Source: Sphagnum compactum (taxonomy: Eukaryota > Bryophyta > Sphagnopsida > Sphagnales). From it: DNA of 64,000 nucleotides. The DNA lies in NCBI GenBank assembly GCA_965153455.1, contig OZ234500.1:13038557-13102556 (forward strand), in the 5' to 3' direction. The translations under genes and the position numbers were made by a program. This document shows, piece by piece, positions 1-10,707 of the stretch. The notes under the pieces are model-generated. The model had not been told where the DNA came from, searched no databases, and saw only the letters and a program-made list of their open reading frames with translations. Each line of letters opens with the position of its first letter. Position 1 is the first letter of the stretch.

Positions 1-294
1 ATGGCTCAGATTTGTCAGACTAATGCCATTGCACTTGAACAATGGACATTCTTGATGTAGTTAAAGCTCATGTGTCTTCCAGCCTCAGCTTGGTGTCCTC
101 CCTCTGCCCTCCTCTTTTTCTGGTCAAATTTGCATCTCTCTTCTTGTTATTTTTCTTCCCACTGCCTGTTTGATTCCGCTGCTTCTCTTCTTTTCATTCG
201 ACCTCCTGGTGACATTGTGTGTGGTGTTTCACATTATTCCTGCCACTAAATGCATTATTGAATGTGATTTTCCCAACTGTTTTTCTGTTTGCAG
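1..294 (+). other. Intron upstream of the last GH81 exon
   Basis: This stretch is T-rich, has no GH81 coding similarity in any frame, and ends in a polypyrimidine tract plus CAG at 292-294. I read it as the 3' part of an intron. The preceding exon, which should carry the conserved HHFHYGY-type motif and the catalytic Asp, lies outside the window. Confidence 0.7.
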
Positions 295-995
295 GTGCAG
301 TATTAGCCAAGTTGGATCCTCAATGGGGCCAACAATACAAGCCCCATTTATACGCCCTCATTGCCGACTACATGAGTTTGAATGTCAGCAAGTTTTTCCC
401 ACGTCTGCGATGCTTTGATGCCTTTGTGCTACACTCATGGGCAGGTGGACTGGTGGAATTTGCGGATGGGCGAAATCAAGAATCGACTAGTGAGGCAATC
501 CATGCATATTATGCAGCAGCTTTAGCTGGCCTAGCATACAAGGACCGGTCGCTGGTTGACACTGGACTGACACTTGCAGCTCTTGAGAGTCATTCTGCCC
601 AATCCCTTTGGCACATTCCACGTGGAAGTGTCTTGTATGATCCTGAATTTGTTGACGAGAATCGTGTGGTTTCTGTTTTGTGGTCAACAAAGCGGGATAG
701 CGGACTTTGGTTTGCAGGTGCTGAACGAAGAGATTGTCGGCTTGGGATTCAAGTTCTTCCCATCACACCTGTTACTGAATTCATCTTCACTGACAAGCAT
801 TTTGCTAGAGAGCTTGTCAACTGGGCAATGCCCTCGCTCACAAGGAGTGATGTCACAGATGGATGGCGAGGGTTTGTGTATGCACTCCAAGCAATATATG
901 AGCCTCAAGAAGCCCTTTCCAAGATTCTTAGACTCAATGAACATGATGATGGAAATTCTCTCTCCAATTTGCTATGGTGGATCTACACACGCTAG
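295..995 (+). CDS. GH81 endo-1,3-beta-glucanase, C-terminal exon (partial)
   Basis: This is the 3' coding exon of a glycoside hydrolase family 81 endo-beta-1,3-glucanase, about 232 residues, 5' partial. The frame opens with AVLAKLDPQWGQQYKPHLYA. It then has LRCFDAFVLHSWAGG, the signature ADGRNQESTSEA, ENRVVSVLWSTKRDSGLWF, CRLGIQVLPITPVTE and the closing DDGNSLSNLLWWI. The two Glu residues four apart in NQESTSE correspond to the catalytic pair of the family. The exon starts after a TTTGCAG acceptor inside a split codon (phase 1), and the stop is TAG at 993-995. Family members cleave beta-1,3-glucans such as callose or fungal wall glucan, with roles in wall remodelling or defence. The length of the part seen and all family blocks are intact, so this is probably a working gene. 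The catalytic Asp is not in the window. Confidence 0.93.
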
Positions 996-1435
996 TCATT
1001 TCTCAAAGTGTGTTTTGCAAAGAGAACCTTGTAGCTGTCTTGCAATGGTTACTCCTGGTATCAGAGGGTTGTCAAAGTCCTGCCTCTTGTGTGGGCACCC
1101 TGCCTTGTCGTATATAGTATTTCATATTTGACATTAGTTTACAGGCTTCTACGATGGAGAATCAGATTCTCTTGTTGTTGCTTGAATACTTCCTGTTTGT
1201 AGCAGCAGTCTGGGTCATGTGAATGCTCTATGGCTTCACCCAGCACTTTGGAATGGCTTACTGTAAATTTTGCCCCTTCGTATCATCATTGTGGACTCTT
1301 TGAGTGGCACAATGGGTTTGAAGTAAATCAGAGTCTTTTACCTGTACCTACCCATATAGCATGTAATGGCACAGACCCAACCAACACTCCAAGCCTGTAA
1401 TGACATGCAATAAACTTAGAATAAGAGAGCATTTC
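996..1435 (+). other. 3' UTR of the GH81 gene with poly(A) signal
   Basis: No reading frame continues after the TAG. A canonical AATAAA at 1409-1414 lies about 415 bases past the stop, in AT-rich DNA, and is the most likely poly(A) signal for the glucanase transcript. The exact cleavage site cannot be seen. Confidence 0.5.
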
Positions 1436-1889
1436 TGTAGTGTCTGAAGCTGCTTTGCTCTAGAGAAGTTATCACAAGTTTTCTGGAACTTATGACTCTT
1501 GCAAAGATAAGTGAGATGCATGACAGGAATTTAGTATGTTGGTGTTTTGGAAGATGGACAAGTATTCAGGCTTCCAATGTGTAGTTAAGTTTTTGTAATC
1601 AGGAGATGAGATCAGTTCAGAACATTGATCATGGGTTCAACTTCATGTAATGTTTGTATGCTGTATTTCAGTATTCCAGTTCAACTCTGAGGGGCTATGA
1701 ATTTGATTGAAGAATGGAAACATCCATCTTGAGTGCAATTGGTATGCTGCAGTTTCTGTTTTTTTTTTAACTACAGAGTCTGCAAAGAAACACAAAGTTA
1801 CCATACAGTATGCAGACGTAGGAACAATGTCAGGTTTCAAAACTGGGACAAAGAAAACTAGACTTTTCGAATTGCAGTTGGCACTTTTT

Positions 1890-2550
1890 GCATCTTCATT
1901 GCACTGGGAAATATGCTGCCCAAGAGACCGAGGAGCCAATGAGGTCCCCAACAATTTGAAGCTTGTTCAACATGTCACCAAGTTTGCTTCTGGTTTGGAG
2001 GATTTTGTTAAGAGATTACAACAATGAACAATCTGTAATAGTAGTGACACTCAATCCCAGTCTTGTGGAGTTTTGGGCATGGGTGTTACAGGAAAGGCAC
2101 TTCTTTCTCAAATGCCCGCAATGGTCATGAAGTGTGCCAACATTTGGAAGGAGTTGTGATGATTCAGCTCATGGTGAGCCAAAACTCCCAAGATCACAAG
2201 ACTCCTCTATGATAGTATTTTTGTACATAGTTGGATCTTCATCCTATGAACTTTGTGTGTTTGTTTGTTCTAAATGAGTTGATAGCCTTTGTACATAGCA
2301 TTACAAAGAGGTTTCAAGGAAGTGGGTGCTCTTGTTCTAAATGATGTTTGGGGAGAGAGAGTTTTGTCACAACGGCCAATGGAGTAGGTCACTTTAGTGG
2401 TTCTCTTTCAAAAGAGAACCTTTGGAAGTTCTTTCATGGGCATGCATTTCCCGGGGGATTGTCAATAGTTCTTAATGATCTTAAGGAAGTGTTTGAGTTG
2501 ATTGTTAAGTGGTAAGGTAAAGCCCTTGGCCATAGGCTTTATTGTGTCCT
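1890..2550 (+). pseudogene. NLR pseudogene: linker and NB-ARC fragment
   Basis: This is a decayed copy of an NB-ARC immune receptor related to the intact NLR at 26.5 kb. CPRDRGANEV and GLEDFVKRLQ match CPREQRACEV and GLDNFTKRLQ of the intact protein column by column. A stop follows at 2025-2027. In other frames come a damaged P-loop (GVLGMGVTGKALLSQMP against GIWGMGGVGKTLLAQMS), a segment matching SQTPSIKGLYDS, a kinase-2 remnant (VLNDVWGERVL), an RNBS-C-like block with HGHAFP-type wording, and a degraded GLPL block near 2525-2545. Stops and frameshifts separate the blocks, and no CC or LRR part is recognisable. It is orthology-free debris of the local NLR family and not a functional gene. 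Confidence 0.8.
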
Positions 2551-2559
2551 AACTAGAGC

Positions 2560-5500
2560 CTTTGCTACAACTCATCATGTATGTGGTATGTATTACAATA
2601 TTTCAAAAAAAATTGAATCATTCAGTGCCAAGATAATGGATCTAATGTTTACTAGAACAAAACTAGTGCCTATTCATACCAAAGACAATGTTACACGACA
2701 CAACATGTATCATGACCTTAACATTGATGTTGATTCACACCAAAAAGCTTCACATTTTTTGGAGAAAGTTAGTGTTGCCACCTTTTTTACCCATTTTTTC
2801 TCATTTTCATCTTTGGTTTTTCACAATCTTTTATGTGTTATGTAACTCATGTGTTAAATGGTCACTTTGACTTTCTTTACATAAGATTGAGTTAATTGTT
2901 CAAAGTTTAATTTTTTGCTAGATTTGAATGGTAACTACCACCAACATTAACAACAAGTTATCATTGTTTGCCAACAAGGATTCCACATCATCATGCAATG
3001 TTACTTAACATTGCATATGTGAATGCACCCAATAATAAAAAAAACTATAATATTAACTTACCAATGACTTGGCATTGGGTGTGAATCATGTTTCATTGTG
3101 CCTTCACCCAATGGACTTGTGTGAATATGTTATTTTTTCAAACATTGAACCACACATTAATGCATACACCCTTATACAATAAATAAATATCAAAATTATC
3201 CCATAATATATTGGAATGTAATATTTTCAAACTCCATACTTAGATTGGGTATTTTTATTTTTCATATGATTTTAACTAGTGAAACCATTCATAAATGTGC
3301 TTGAATTGAATGTCATTTTTTTTCTTTAAACAAGTTTTGAACTTGATGAAATCTAAGTCTCCATGATAGAAACATAGGTTGTTGATGTGGTGGTGTGATT
3401 TTCGTAGATGGTGGATAACTTGAAACAAGCTCCATCACCTTGTGTGGTGTTGTCCTTTAATAAAAATATTAATGGTTAAAGTAACAAAAGTTGTTGGAAT
3501 GTAGTTTGGTTGGGCTAATGTTGTGTCCCAAAATATTTTATATTAGCCTATTATGACCTTGCATGGAATGAAACACCAATCATCAACATCATGCAAAACC
3601 CAACAACATGAAAATTTAACAAAATTTGACGAATTCAACAATGTAAGGTACAATTGTTAAAATAAAGTTCAAAATATCGTGCATATTGGAACCCTTGAAC
3701 ATATGTTTGGACATTTCAAAATGGATGTAATATGGTAGACATAGGTGAACATTGTCAAGACCTAATCACTTCTTGGTCCATTGGATTGTTTCATGTTTGA
3801 TTTCATGATGATCATCATGTGAACAAAATAACACCACAAGATTTATCAATTGTACGACAAAATAGTTGATTTTTTGACAACTCATATGCCATAAACATGT
3901 AGATCTTGGGACTTCCTTGCATATTTCATTGACAATTATGCTAACATGGCCCTTCTTTGACCAAAATGAAGTTAATGATTGCAAGGTAATGTCTTTATGC
4001 AAACATTGTGTGATTGTTTAATTAATTGTACATGATTCATTGCATGCACATTTCCATCATCGATTTGGTTTGATAATGCAACTCATCAAATTGTTCACCA
4101 AATATAATTAGTTTGAATATATCCCTAATAAATTAATGTATAACTCTATGAGGGAGTTATCTAAAACATGTTGGGTTGTTGGAACTTGAATTAGTAATCT
4201 GCATCTGAATTGTTAAGGTTTATAAAAATAATCTATCAATATAACACATAACTTTCTTCTTACAAGCTTTTAGATGTCCCCAAAATATATATGTAGAATG
4301 AACTAGTGCAAAATTTAAAACATTTAAACCTTTGTATAAGGTTTACTCAAAACCATATATGACAAAATATGCATCCTTTGCAAAGACATGAACAAGATCA
4401 TTCCAACAATAATTTTATTAGAAGCATTGATGGCAAAAACATGAACTGCTTCAAGATTATAGAATTGTAAAACAAAAAGTAATGGTTTACAAACATGTCT
4501 TTATATTATGAGGAAAGTCTATGTACAAACATCTTTAGTGCCTTTTGCATGTCAAGAATTTACTTTTCTATCATTGTTTGAGTGGTCGGAACTCAATTCA
4601 ATGCGAACTAAGTTTTAGTTTTTTTCCATGTTTTGAGGTTTATCCCAAGGAGATTTATGTGTATGTCTTTACGTGCATGTCTTTGTTAATTATGATAATG
4701 GCAAGTGTTGATTTAGTAGTGCATGACATCAATCATTTTCATAAATTATTTAAAACTTTCTTTTATCTTGATTTTTTCGACCTTAAAAAGTCTTCCACCA
4801 AACTAACTTATCCAACTTGGAGAATTAAAATGTTGCAATTGTGCAACAACAACATCAACAACAACAACAGGCAATGTGCGCACATGGTTGCAAAAACATT
4901 ACACGGAAGGTCCAAAGAGAAGAGGGAGATGTTAAACACGGCCTAACTAGCTCCATGATATGGAAGGTAAAATGCTAGGAACAAGAGTTTTTTTTTTTGG
5001 GACCAACCATGTCAATTATATGCCTAAACCCACAAAAAATTATTAGTTTTCAAAAGAATTGCATACTTGACCCATGTTCCAAAAGTAAGAACTACATGTC
5101 TAATTCCCACCCATCCCACACCAAAAACTGGCCAACATCAATCTCATCCCACCATTCTTTGCATTTATCCAAAAGAAAAGGGGTGGGGGGGACAATAAAA
5201 AAAACAATGGCTGTGGTGTGAACAAATGGCCATTTTTAGTAAAGAATCAAAAGATTGTGACATGTAGCATTGGCATCATGTATGAACTTGCAAACTTTTT
5301 TATGTGCTTTACTTTCATGATTACTATCACAAATTGTGTTTTTTCAACAGATCCTAACAATTATATTGATGATAACCTTTATCATCAATGACGGTTTGAC
5401 ATTATGTGTGAATTATGTTAAACTAGAATAGCAAATTGGAGAATGTTAACAAGTTTCAACATGACCTAATCGAACATGACCAAGTCTCAAGTGGGTAGAG

Positions 5501-7100
5501 AGCTAAAATTTTTAAGTGTTCTTTACCATTTTTAACTCTTTGCACATCCAAGCTGAACCCAAGCAAACAACCACCCACCAAACTGAGTGGATGGAACCTT
5601 GTTATGGAGACAATTGAATTGATAGTAGGTTTCACCCTGGTAAGGGTCCTTATCATGTAAAAGAAACCAACTCCACTCGACCAATCCTCAACCTTTTTGT
5701 GCAACATTATATATTCTTTTTCTTTGGGGCAAATGCAAAATTGTCATGGTCTCAAGTTTCAACCATGTTAATAACCATGATTAACTAATTATCTAAGTGA
5801 TTAGAAGATTTAAGGGAAAACACATGCTGAATAATATAGATAACTGGGAACCTCAAAACCCTAAAACCTATTCTTAAATAGGGGTTCGTTCATAAATGGT
5901 TAGCACAAAGGTAAGAGCAGGCAATAAATGATGAGTAGATGGTTTGTAGGTAGACAAGTACATGTAGATGGGTTACTCCACAAGTGAACTAAGGCGATGG
6001 GTCCACCATAGTCGACAGATAAAGGCAAGAAGGTAGGTAATTAGGGTGAACAATTGTTCACTTACTTCGTTTTTACCACAGTAGTAAGCTAGTATAAGAT
6101 AGATTAAAAATAAATAGGTGGGAAAGTAAATAAGAATTAACTAAGCTAGTTCCATTGTAGCTACCTAGCTGTGGGACTAGAGCCTCAACAAAGAAATGTT
6201 TCTCGTTCACCATCATCATCATTCATTCATTCATTCTTCCATACATTCATCCATTTATCATCCTTTCTAGTATATTCTTGATTCAAATCAAATTATAAGG
6301 TCAGGTTCTAAGGTATTCAGACACATTGAGGTTTTAAGGTTTTTTCTTTGGAACTATCATTAGAACTTAAACTAAAGAACCGACTTATTTTTGAAATTGA
6401 ATTAGAATCTAAATCAAAAAGTGTTGTTGCCCCATTTTTAAAAGGTTCATATTCTTGAAGTACATAAATATGATTTTATTGAAAATAACTATAAACTTGG
6501 TTCTATATTTTAAACAAGTTAATATTGCATTTGATTGTTTGTACATAATTAATATTACATATTCTTTATTTTAGAATGTGTGTACTAGTTGAACAAATTA
6601 ATTACACCTTTTTTCTCTTTTTTTTGGGTGGTTTAGTTGTGTGTAATGAAGATGAAACCGAACCTTGTCTTAAATTGAAGATGCTACAAATTTTTGTGAA
6701 AGAAAATGTTCAGGCCCTTGGTTGAAGGCATTACCGGAACTTAGTGTGGGCCCATGTCTAGTAACCTAGGGCCTTATCTAGGCCCTCAACCTAGGGCCTT
6801 ACCTAGGCCTCTTGGTTTACTACACTTAGAGTAAAAGGTGAAAAGTAAATAAAATATATATCTAGATTAAAGCTAAATACCTGGGTGGAAAATAACTAAA
6901 GAAGTAATTACTAAGCTCTAAAATTGGCATCCTGGTAAATAGCAACATTTGGGAACAGATGAAAAAGCCCCAATAAAAAAGTTTCGACCTAATTCACCAA
7001 CTATAATTCATTCATCCATCTATCCATCCTTGAGAGTAGGTAATAACTAAGAACGCTGATTGGTCCTGGTCCATTCTAGCTGCCCGAGACAGACCGGGGC
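2560..7100. other. AT-rich intergenic DNA, no supported gene
   Basis: Only short, low-complexity ORFs occur here and none resembles a known family. Visible structure includes an imperfect CATT/CATC tract near 6210-6260 and a short repeat of CTAGGGCCTTA / CTAGGCC type at 6765-6810. Composition is typical of old transposon-derived spacer. The last 100 bases become GC-richer as the next promoter approaches. Confidence 0.6.
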
Positions 7101-7142
7101 AGGACGGCAGAAGGGAGAGCCGACTCCCTGAGAAGGGCGGGC

Positions 7143-7150
7143 TTTATATA
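7143..7150 (+). promoter_or_regulatory. Probable TATA box of the AP2-like gene
   Basis: TTTATATA sits at the edge of a GC-rich island (7075-7260), about 30 bases before the likely transcription start near 7175-7185. A CT-rich leader follows (7185-7290). Position and context fit a core promoter; no expression data are available. Confidence 0.55.
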
Positions 7151-7179
7151 CCGAGCACCCGCACACTTGTAGCGAGCTC

Positions 7180-7538
7180 GCTCTCTTCTCCTCCTCCTCG
7201 CAGTTCAAGTTTGGAGCGAGCTTCTTCTTCTCCTCCTCGTCATTCGCAGTTCTTCAACTCTTGCCACCTCTCCGGCTGCTGCAACTTGAGGTAAATATTC
7301 ATTCTCCACACTTGTTCTTAAATGATGCACACGAGTTCTTTAGTTTGACTGCTTCCCGAGCTCTCATCTCTCTGTGCACACCTCCCTCTCAGTCTGTGTG
7401 TGTGTGCGTCTCTCTCTCTTCATTCTCTCTGTGTAGACCTCTCAGTGTGCATTCTCTCTGCGTTTTTTTTTTTGTTCTTTTTTTTTTGGGGCCTGTTTTG
7501 CTCAGATAATGACAAGTTTCTGCAAAATTGAATTGCAG
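7180..7538 (+). other. 5' UTR exon and first intron of the AP2-like gene
   Basis: A CT-rich leader ends at a consensus donor (GAG|GTAAAT, donor at 7291). The intron runs to AATTGCAG at 7538. It carries a CT/GT microsatellite-like stretch (about 7380-7470) and two T-runs (about 7462-7490). Such CT-rich leader introns are common in plant transcription-factor genes. The exact transcription start is inferred. Confidence 0.5.
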
Positions 7539-7579
7539 TAGTACTTGTACCCGCGAGCGTGCCAGGAAATCGAGAAATC

Positions 7580-10478
7580 ATGACTCCCCAACGTCGCGAG
7601 TCAGGAGCATTATCATCGGGACGGAAGGAAACAGCAGCTATGGGGGGCCGTGATCTGCATGCTGTAGCAGCAGCACAGCCACCGCGCAGATCGATCCACA
7701 ACACGACGCCGCACAGCAGCAGCAACAGCAGGAGCCGGCGTAGTACTCAAGCATTCACAGAACTCGGTCCGCGTCGATGCGGCGGGATCGTCGACAATAT
7801 TCCTGCAGCAGCACCAGCAGCGCCACCACCCAGAAGATCAACCCACAAGTTTATACACTTCTATCTAAACACCAGCTTGTATGGTGCCTGGCAAAAGTAA
7901 GTAAGGAACTACCCAACAACAAACGATCGATCTGATCTGCTGCTGCTGCATTGTAGTAGCAAAAATACTGATGATGTTGCAGTGTACGTGGTTTGATCTC
8001 GTGGGTTTCTTTTGCCTTGTACAGAGCTTATGAAGGAACCGACAAGATGCGAATCTTCATTGGTAAGAAGCACACGAACTTCACTGATCCTGCAGTACAC
8101 TCCATGCACGTCCACGAGGTTTGAAAGCATCACATGCTGCACATCAGATAGGACTCACAGAATCCGCTGAAAAATTTCTTCAAGAATTAGCTCATGTGTC
8201 CTTATGTGTAATTGCATGTCTGATCAGCAGCCGATCATCATGTGCCAGTGTCATGAGACCTTGTTTGTCATGTGCTGCTGCAGGTTGTTACCGTGAAGAA
8301 GAGGAAGCTCTAAGGTACGTGTTTAAACGTTGTCTATCATCATGAGACTTACAGGAACGATTTTTGCCTTTCTTCAGCGTTTGAAGCTTGTTTGTTTGAT
8401 GTTCTAGCAAGCTGTTGCTGCTGCTGCTTTGATCACGTTAATACTCTGATCAAGCTCTTCTGCTGCTGCTGCTGCTCCTGCAGGGCGCAAGACAGGGCAT
8501 GCTTGAAATTCAAACTGCCAACCGAAATGCTGCATTACCCTGAAGAAGATTATGTGGACGATGAAGACCTGGTGAGTTCATCGTCTCCAGCTGCTACCAT
8601 GATCAGATCTGCATCTGCCCTGGGGCTGGCCACGCAAGTGATCAATCCAGGATGCATTTTCTCGCAGGATCTATGAATACAGAGAATTTGTACTTCTTAT
8701 TTCAAAGATCATGCATGTCAGGATGATGATTCCTCCTCCTCCTCCTGCTGCAGAGGCAAACATTGGACCACGAGGAATTTGCACAACTCCTTCGAGCTGA
8801 GAGCCGGAATTGCTACAAAACAGTGGCGCCATCAAAATGTAAGACTTTTGTGTTTCAGGCCTAGCTTCTACAGGCCGGAGCTGATCTGGTTTGCTACTTG
8901 GGTCTGATGATCTTGTGTAAGATCTGATGATGCATTGCCTAGTGTGTAATATTATTGTGTGCAGGTCGAAACAAACTGCAAGAGAAGATGATGCAGAGTA
9001 GATCTTCAGCAGCTGACCAGCTACATTCAACTGATGATCACCAACCTGCTCCTCCTGCAAGGAAGTCTGGTACAGCTCCTCATGACATGAGGAGCTGCAC
9101 CCCAGCTGCTGGCATACCCATGGCTGCAGCAGGTGGGTTCAGGCTAGCAGCAGCAGCAGGAGCAGCTGATCAGGAGGATCAACAGCAGTTCCGATTGCAA
9201 GTTCTAGATCATTTTCTGGACAAGCTGCTTAAATTCATTCCCAGAAGAAAACGTTCTTGCAAGCCCAAATTGCAGAAAGTGCCTGAGATCAAGACACTAG
9301 GGATGATGATGACTCTTCCTAAAGCAGCTGCTACTGTGGCAAGCACTTTGACTACTACTGTCACCAAACCTCAGGACAGTACTAAGAGCTGCAGCAGGTA
9401 AGTAGACTTCTTCTTCACTTGGTTACATCAACAACATGCACTATTGCCAAAGATCAGCCAGCTGCTGCTGCCTGCTTATTTATTGTTCAAAATTTCATTG
9501 AAGCTCCGGAACAATCATGTCTACTGACAGTCAGATCTTCTATTGCATGATCATTGACATCTTTTGATCTGCTTACCAAAACTGCAGATCCAACATCATG
9601 GAGCTCCAGGTGCATCATCAGCAGAGCTTCAAATCCAGCACAAGTCTGTATTTGGCAAACAAGATGAATTCTTTGTGCATACCCACAAGGTACAAAATCT
9701 TCCCACCATCACGGAAGCTTGTATACGGTTTAGGATTCAGGGTTTGGGGAACCTTTATGATTCAGGGTTTAAGGTTCAGGGGTTTAGGGTTCAGGGTTGA
9801 AGGGTTTGAGGTTTAGGGTTTAGGGTGCAAAATAGGGAACTTGTATGGTATACATTTCAGTTCAGGTAAAATCTGGGCTGCAATGATAAGCTCTGCACCA
9901 GCTATAATCAGGTAACTTGCTTGTTTAAGGTTCAGGGTTATGGTTTTGGGGTTTAGGATGCAAAGTAGGAGAACTTGTATGTTATAAATAAGTTCAGGTA
10001 AAATTCGCTAATATTTTTTTTTGGTCAAACCTCAAACCCTGAATCCTAAACCCTAAAGACTTCTTCAGAGATGTGTTCAAACGATATTTATCTAGACTTT
10101 TGTTTTCTGAAGTTACAATGGCTGTTTACTAATCTCTCAAACTAACTACCTGGAAATTTGTGCAGGTCAAGATCCATCTCTAAAGTGGTAAGTTCACTTC
10201 TTTATCTGCTTTTCCATGTACAGTAGAATTGTATCCTCGTTCTAACAGCTCACACATACGGAGTGTAAAGTTTGAACTCTGCATGAGTAATTTCCCACTG
10301 ATGAATTACTTCTCATTTTGAGCAAATTCAAGGAACTTTGACAAAACCTTTTCTCATGGAATTACCTTTTCTTTGTTTCTGGTGCAATTTTTTGCAGAGA
10401 TCGTGTCCAGGTCTGAAGTTGGACATCATTCAACTGAACTATTCATTCAACAGAGCCAAGTTCGAGACATATGTGTAA
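7580..10478 (+). CDS. Divergent APETALA2 (euAP2)-class protein, nine coding exons
   Basis: Hand-assembled coding exons: 7580-7896, 8025-8062, 8284-8314, 8484-8571, 8754-8838, 8965-9397, 9588-9689, 10166-10187, 10398-10478. All introns are GT-AG and all phases join, giving 398 residues. Residues about 89-158 align with AP2 repeat 1 without large gaps: HKFIHFYL over YRGVTFYR, MRIFIG over KQVYLG, YREEEEALRAQDRACLKF over FDTAHAAARAYDRAAIKF, and PEEDYVDD over IDDYDDD. The linker LDHEEFAQLLRAES matches LTKEEFVHVLRRQS. The 31-nt exon and its phase match the hallmark microexon of AP2/TOE genes. Most Arg/Trp DNA-contact positions of the YRG element are replaced, and repeat 2 stops after its start (KCRNKLQEKM over KCGRWEARMG). 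An Ala/Gln-rich middle, a basic patch (PRRKR, about 279) and an acid-poor tail follow. The start is the first in-frame ATG after the leader intron. It could be a neofunctionalised regulator, a non-DNA-binding interactor or an early pseudogene. The open frame argues against the last. Confidence 0.8.
8284..8314 (+). other. 31-nt euAP2-type microexon
   Basis: The exon lies between a CTGCTGCAG acceptor and a GTACGT donor. It encodes the G-CYREEEEALR segment and has the length and phase (1 to 2) of the conserved microexon that encodes GFDTAHAAAR in AP2 genes. It is a strong structural marker for family membership, independent of amino-acid identity. Confidence 0.8.
9720..10057. repeat. Telomere-like degenerate repeats within intron 8 of the coding exons
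   Basis: GGTTTAGGG / GGTTCAGGG / GGTTTGGGG units run from about 9727 to 9826, with another cluster at 9930-9960. The complementary strand version (CCCTGAATCCTAAACCCTAAA) lies at about 10037-10057, so the transcript could fold back. Two flanking segments containing GAACTTGTATG and GTTCAGGTAAAAT (about 9837-9875 and 9970-10005) are a direct duplication. Units are related to the plant telomere heptamer TTTAGGG but are irregular. Confidence 0.7.
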
Positions 10479-10707
10479 CTGGACTATGGATCTTCTTGTC
10501 CTTTTGTATATGTCAGTCATCCATTAGTTGGATGTTTCTGGTACACGGCCTCAATTTTGGGTATGTTGGTTGGTCATCATGTTGGTCATATCCATGAGTT
10601 GGATGCTTGTAGTATACGGTTTTCATTTTTGTTACATTTTTTGGGCATCCATTCATTGGATGTTTCTAGTATGCAGCATCAAGTTTTGGTATTCAACAAT
10701 TTTTTCA

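Noticed and set aside
487-944. Minus-strand and alternative-frame ORFs over the GH81 exon
   Set aside because: They are shadows of the well-supported glucanase frame, with no family resemblance.
5456-5707. 83-codon minus-strand ORF
   Set aside because: The composition is almost protein-like, but no family was recognised and there is no supporting context. It may be a repeat scrap.
7261-7509. 82-codon ORF in the leader of the AP2-like gene
   Set aside because: It crosses a consensus donor at 7291 and a CT microsatellite, and is better explained as leader plus intron.
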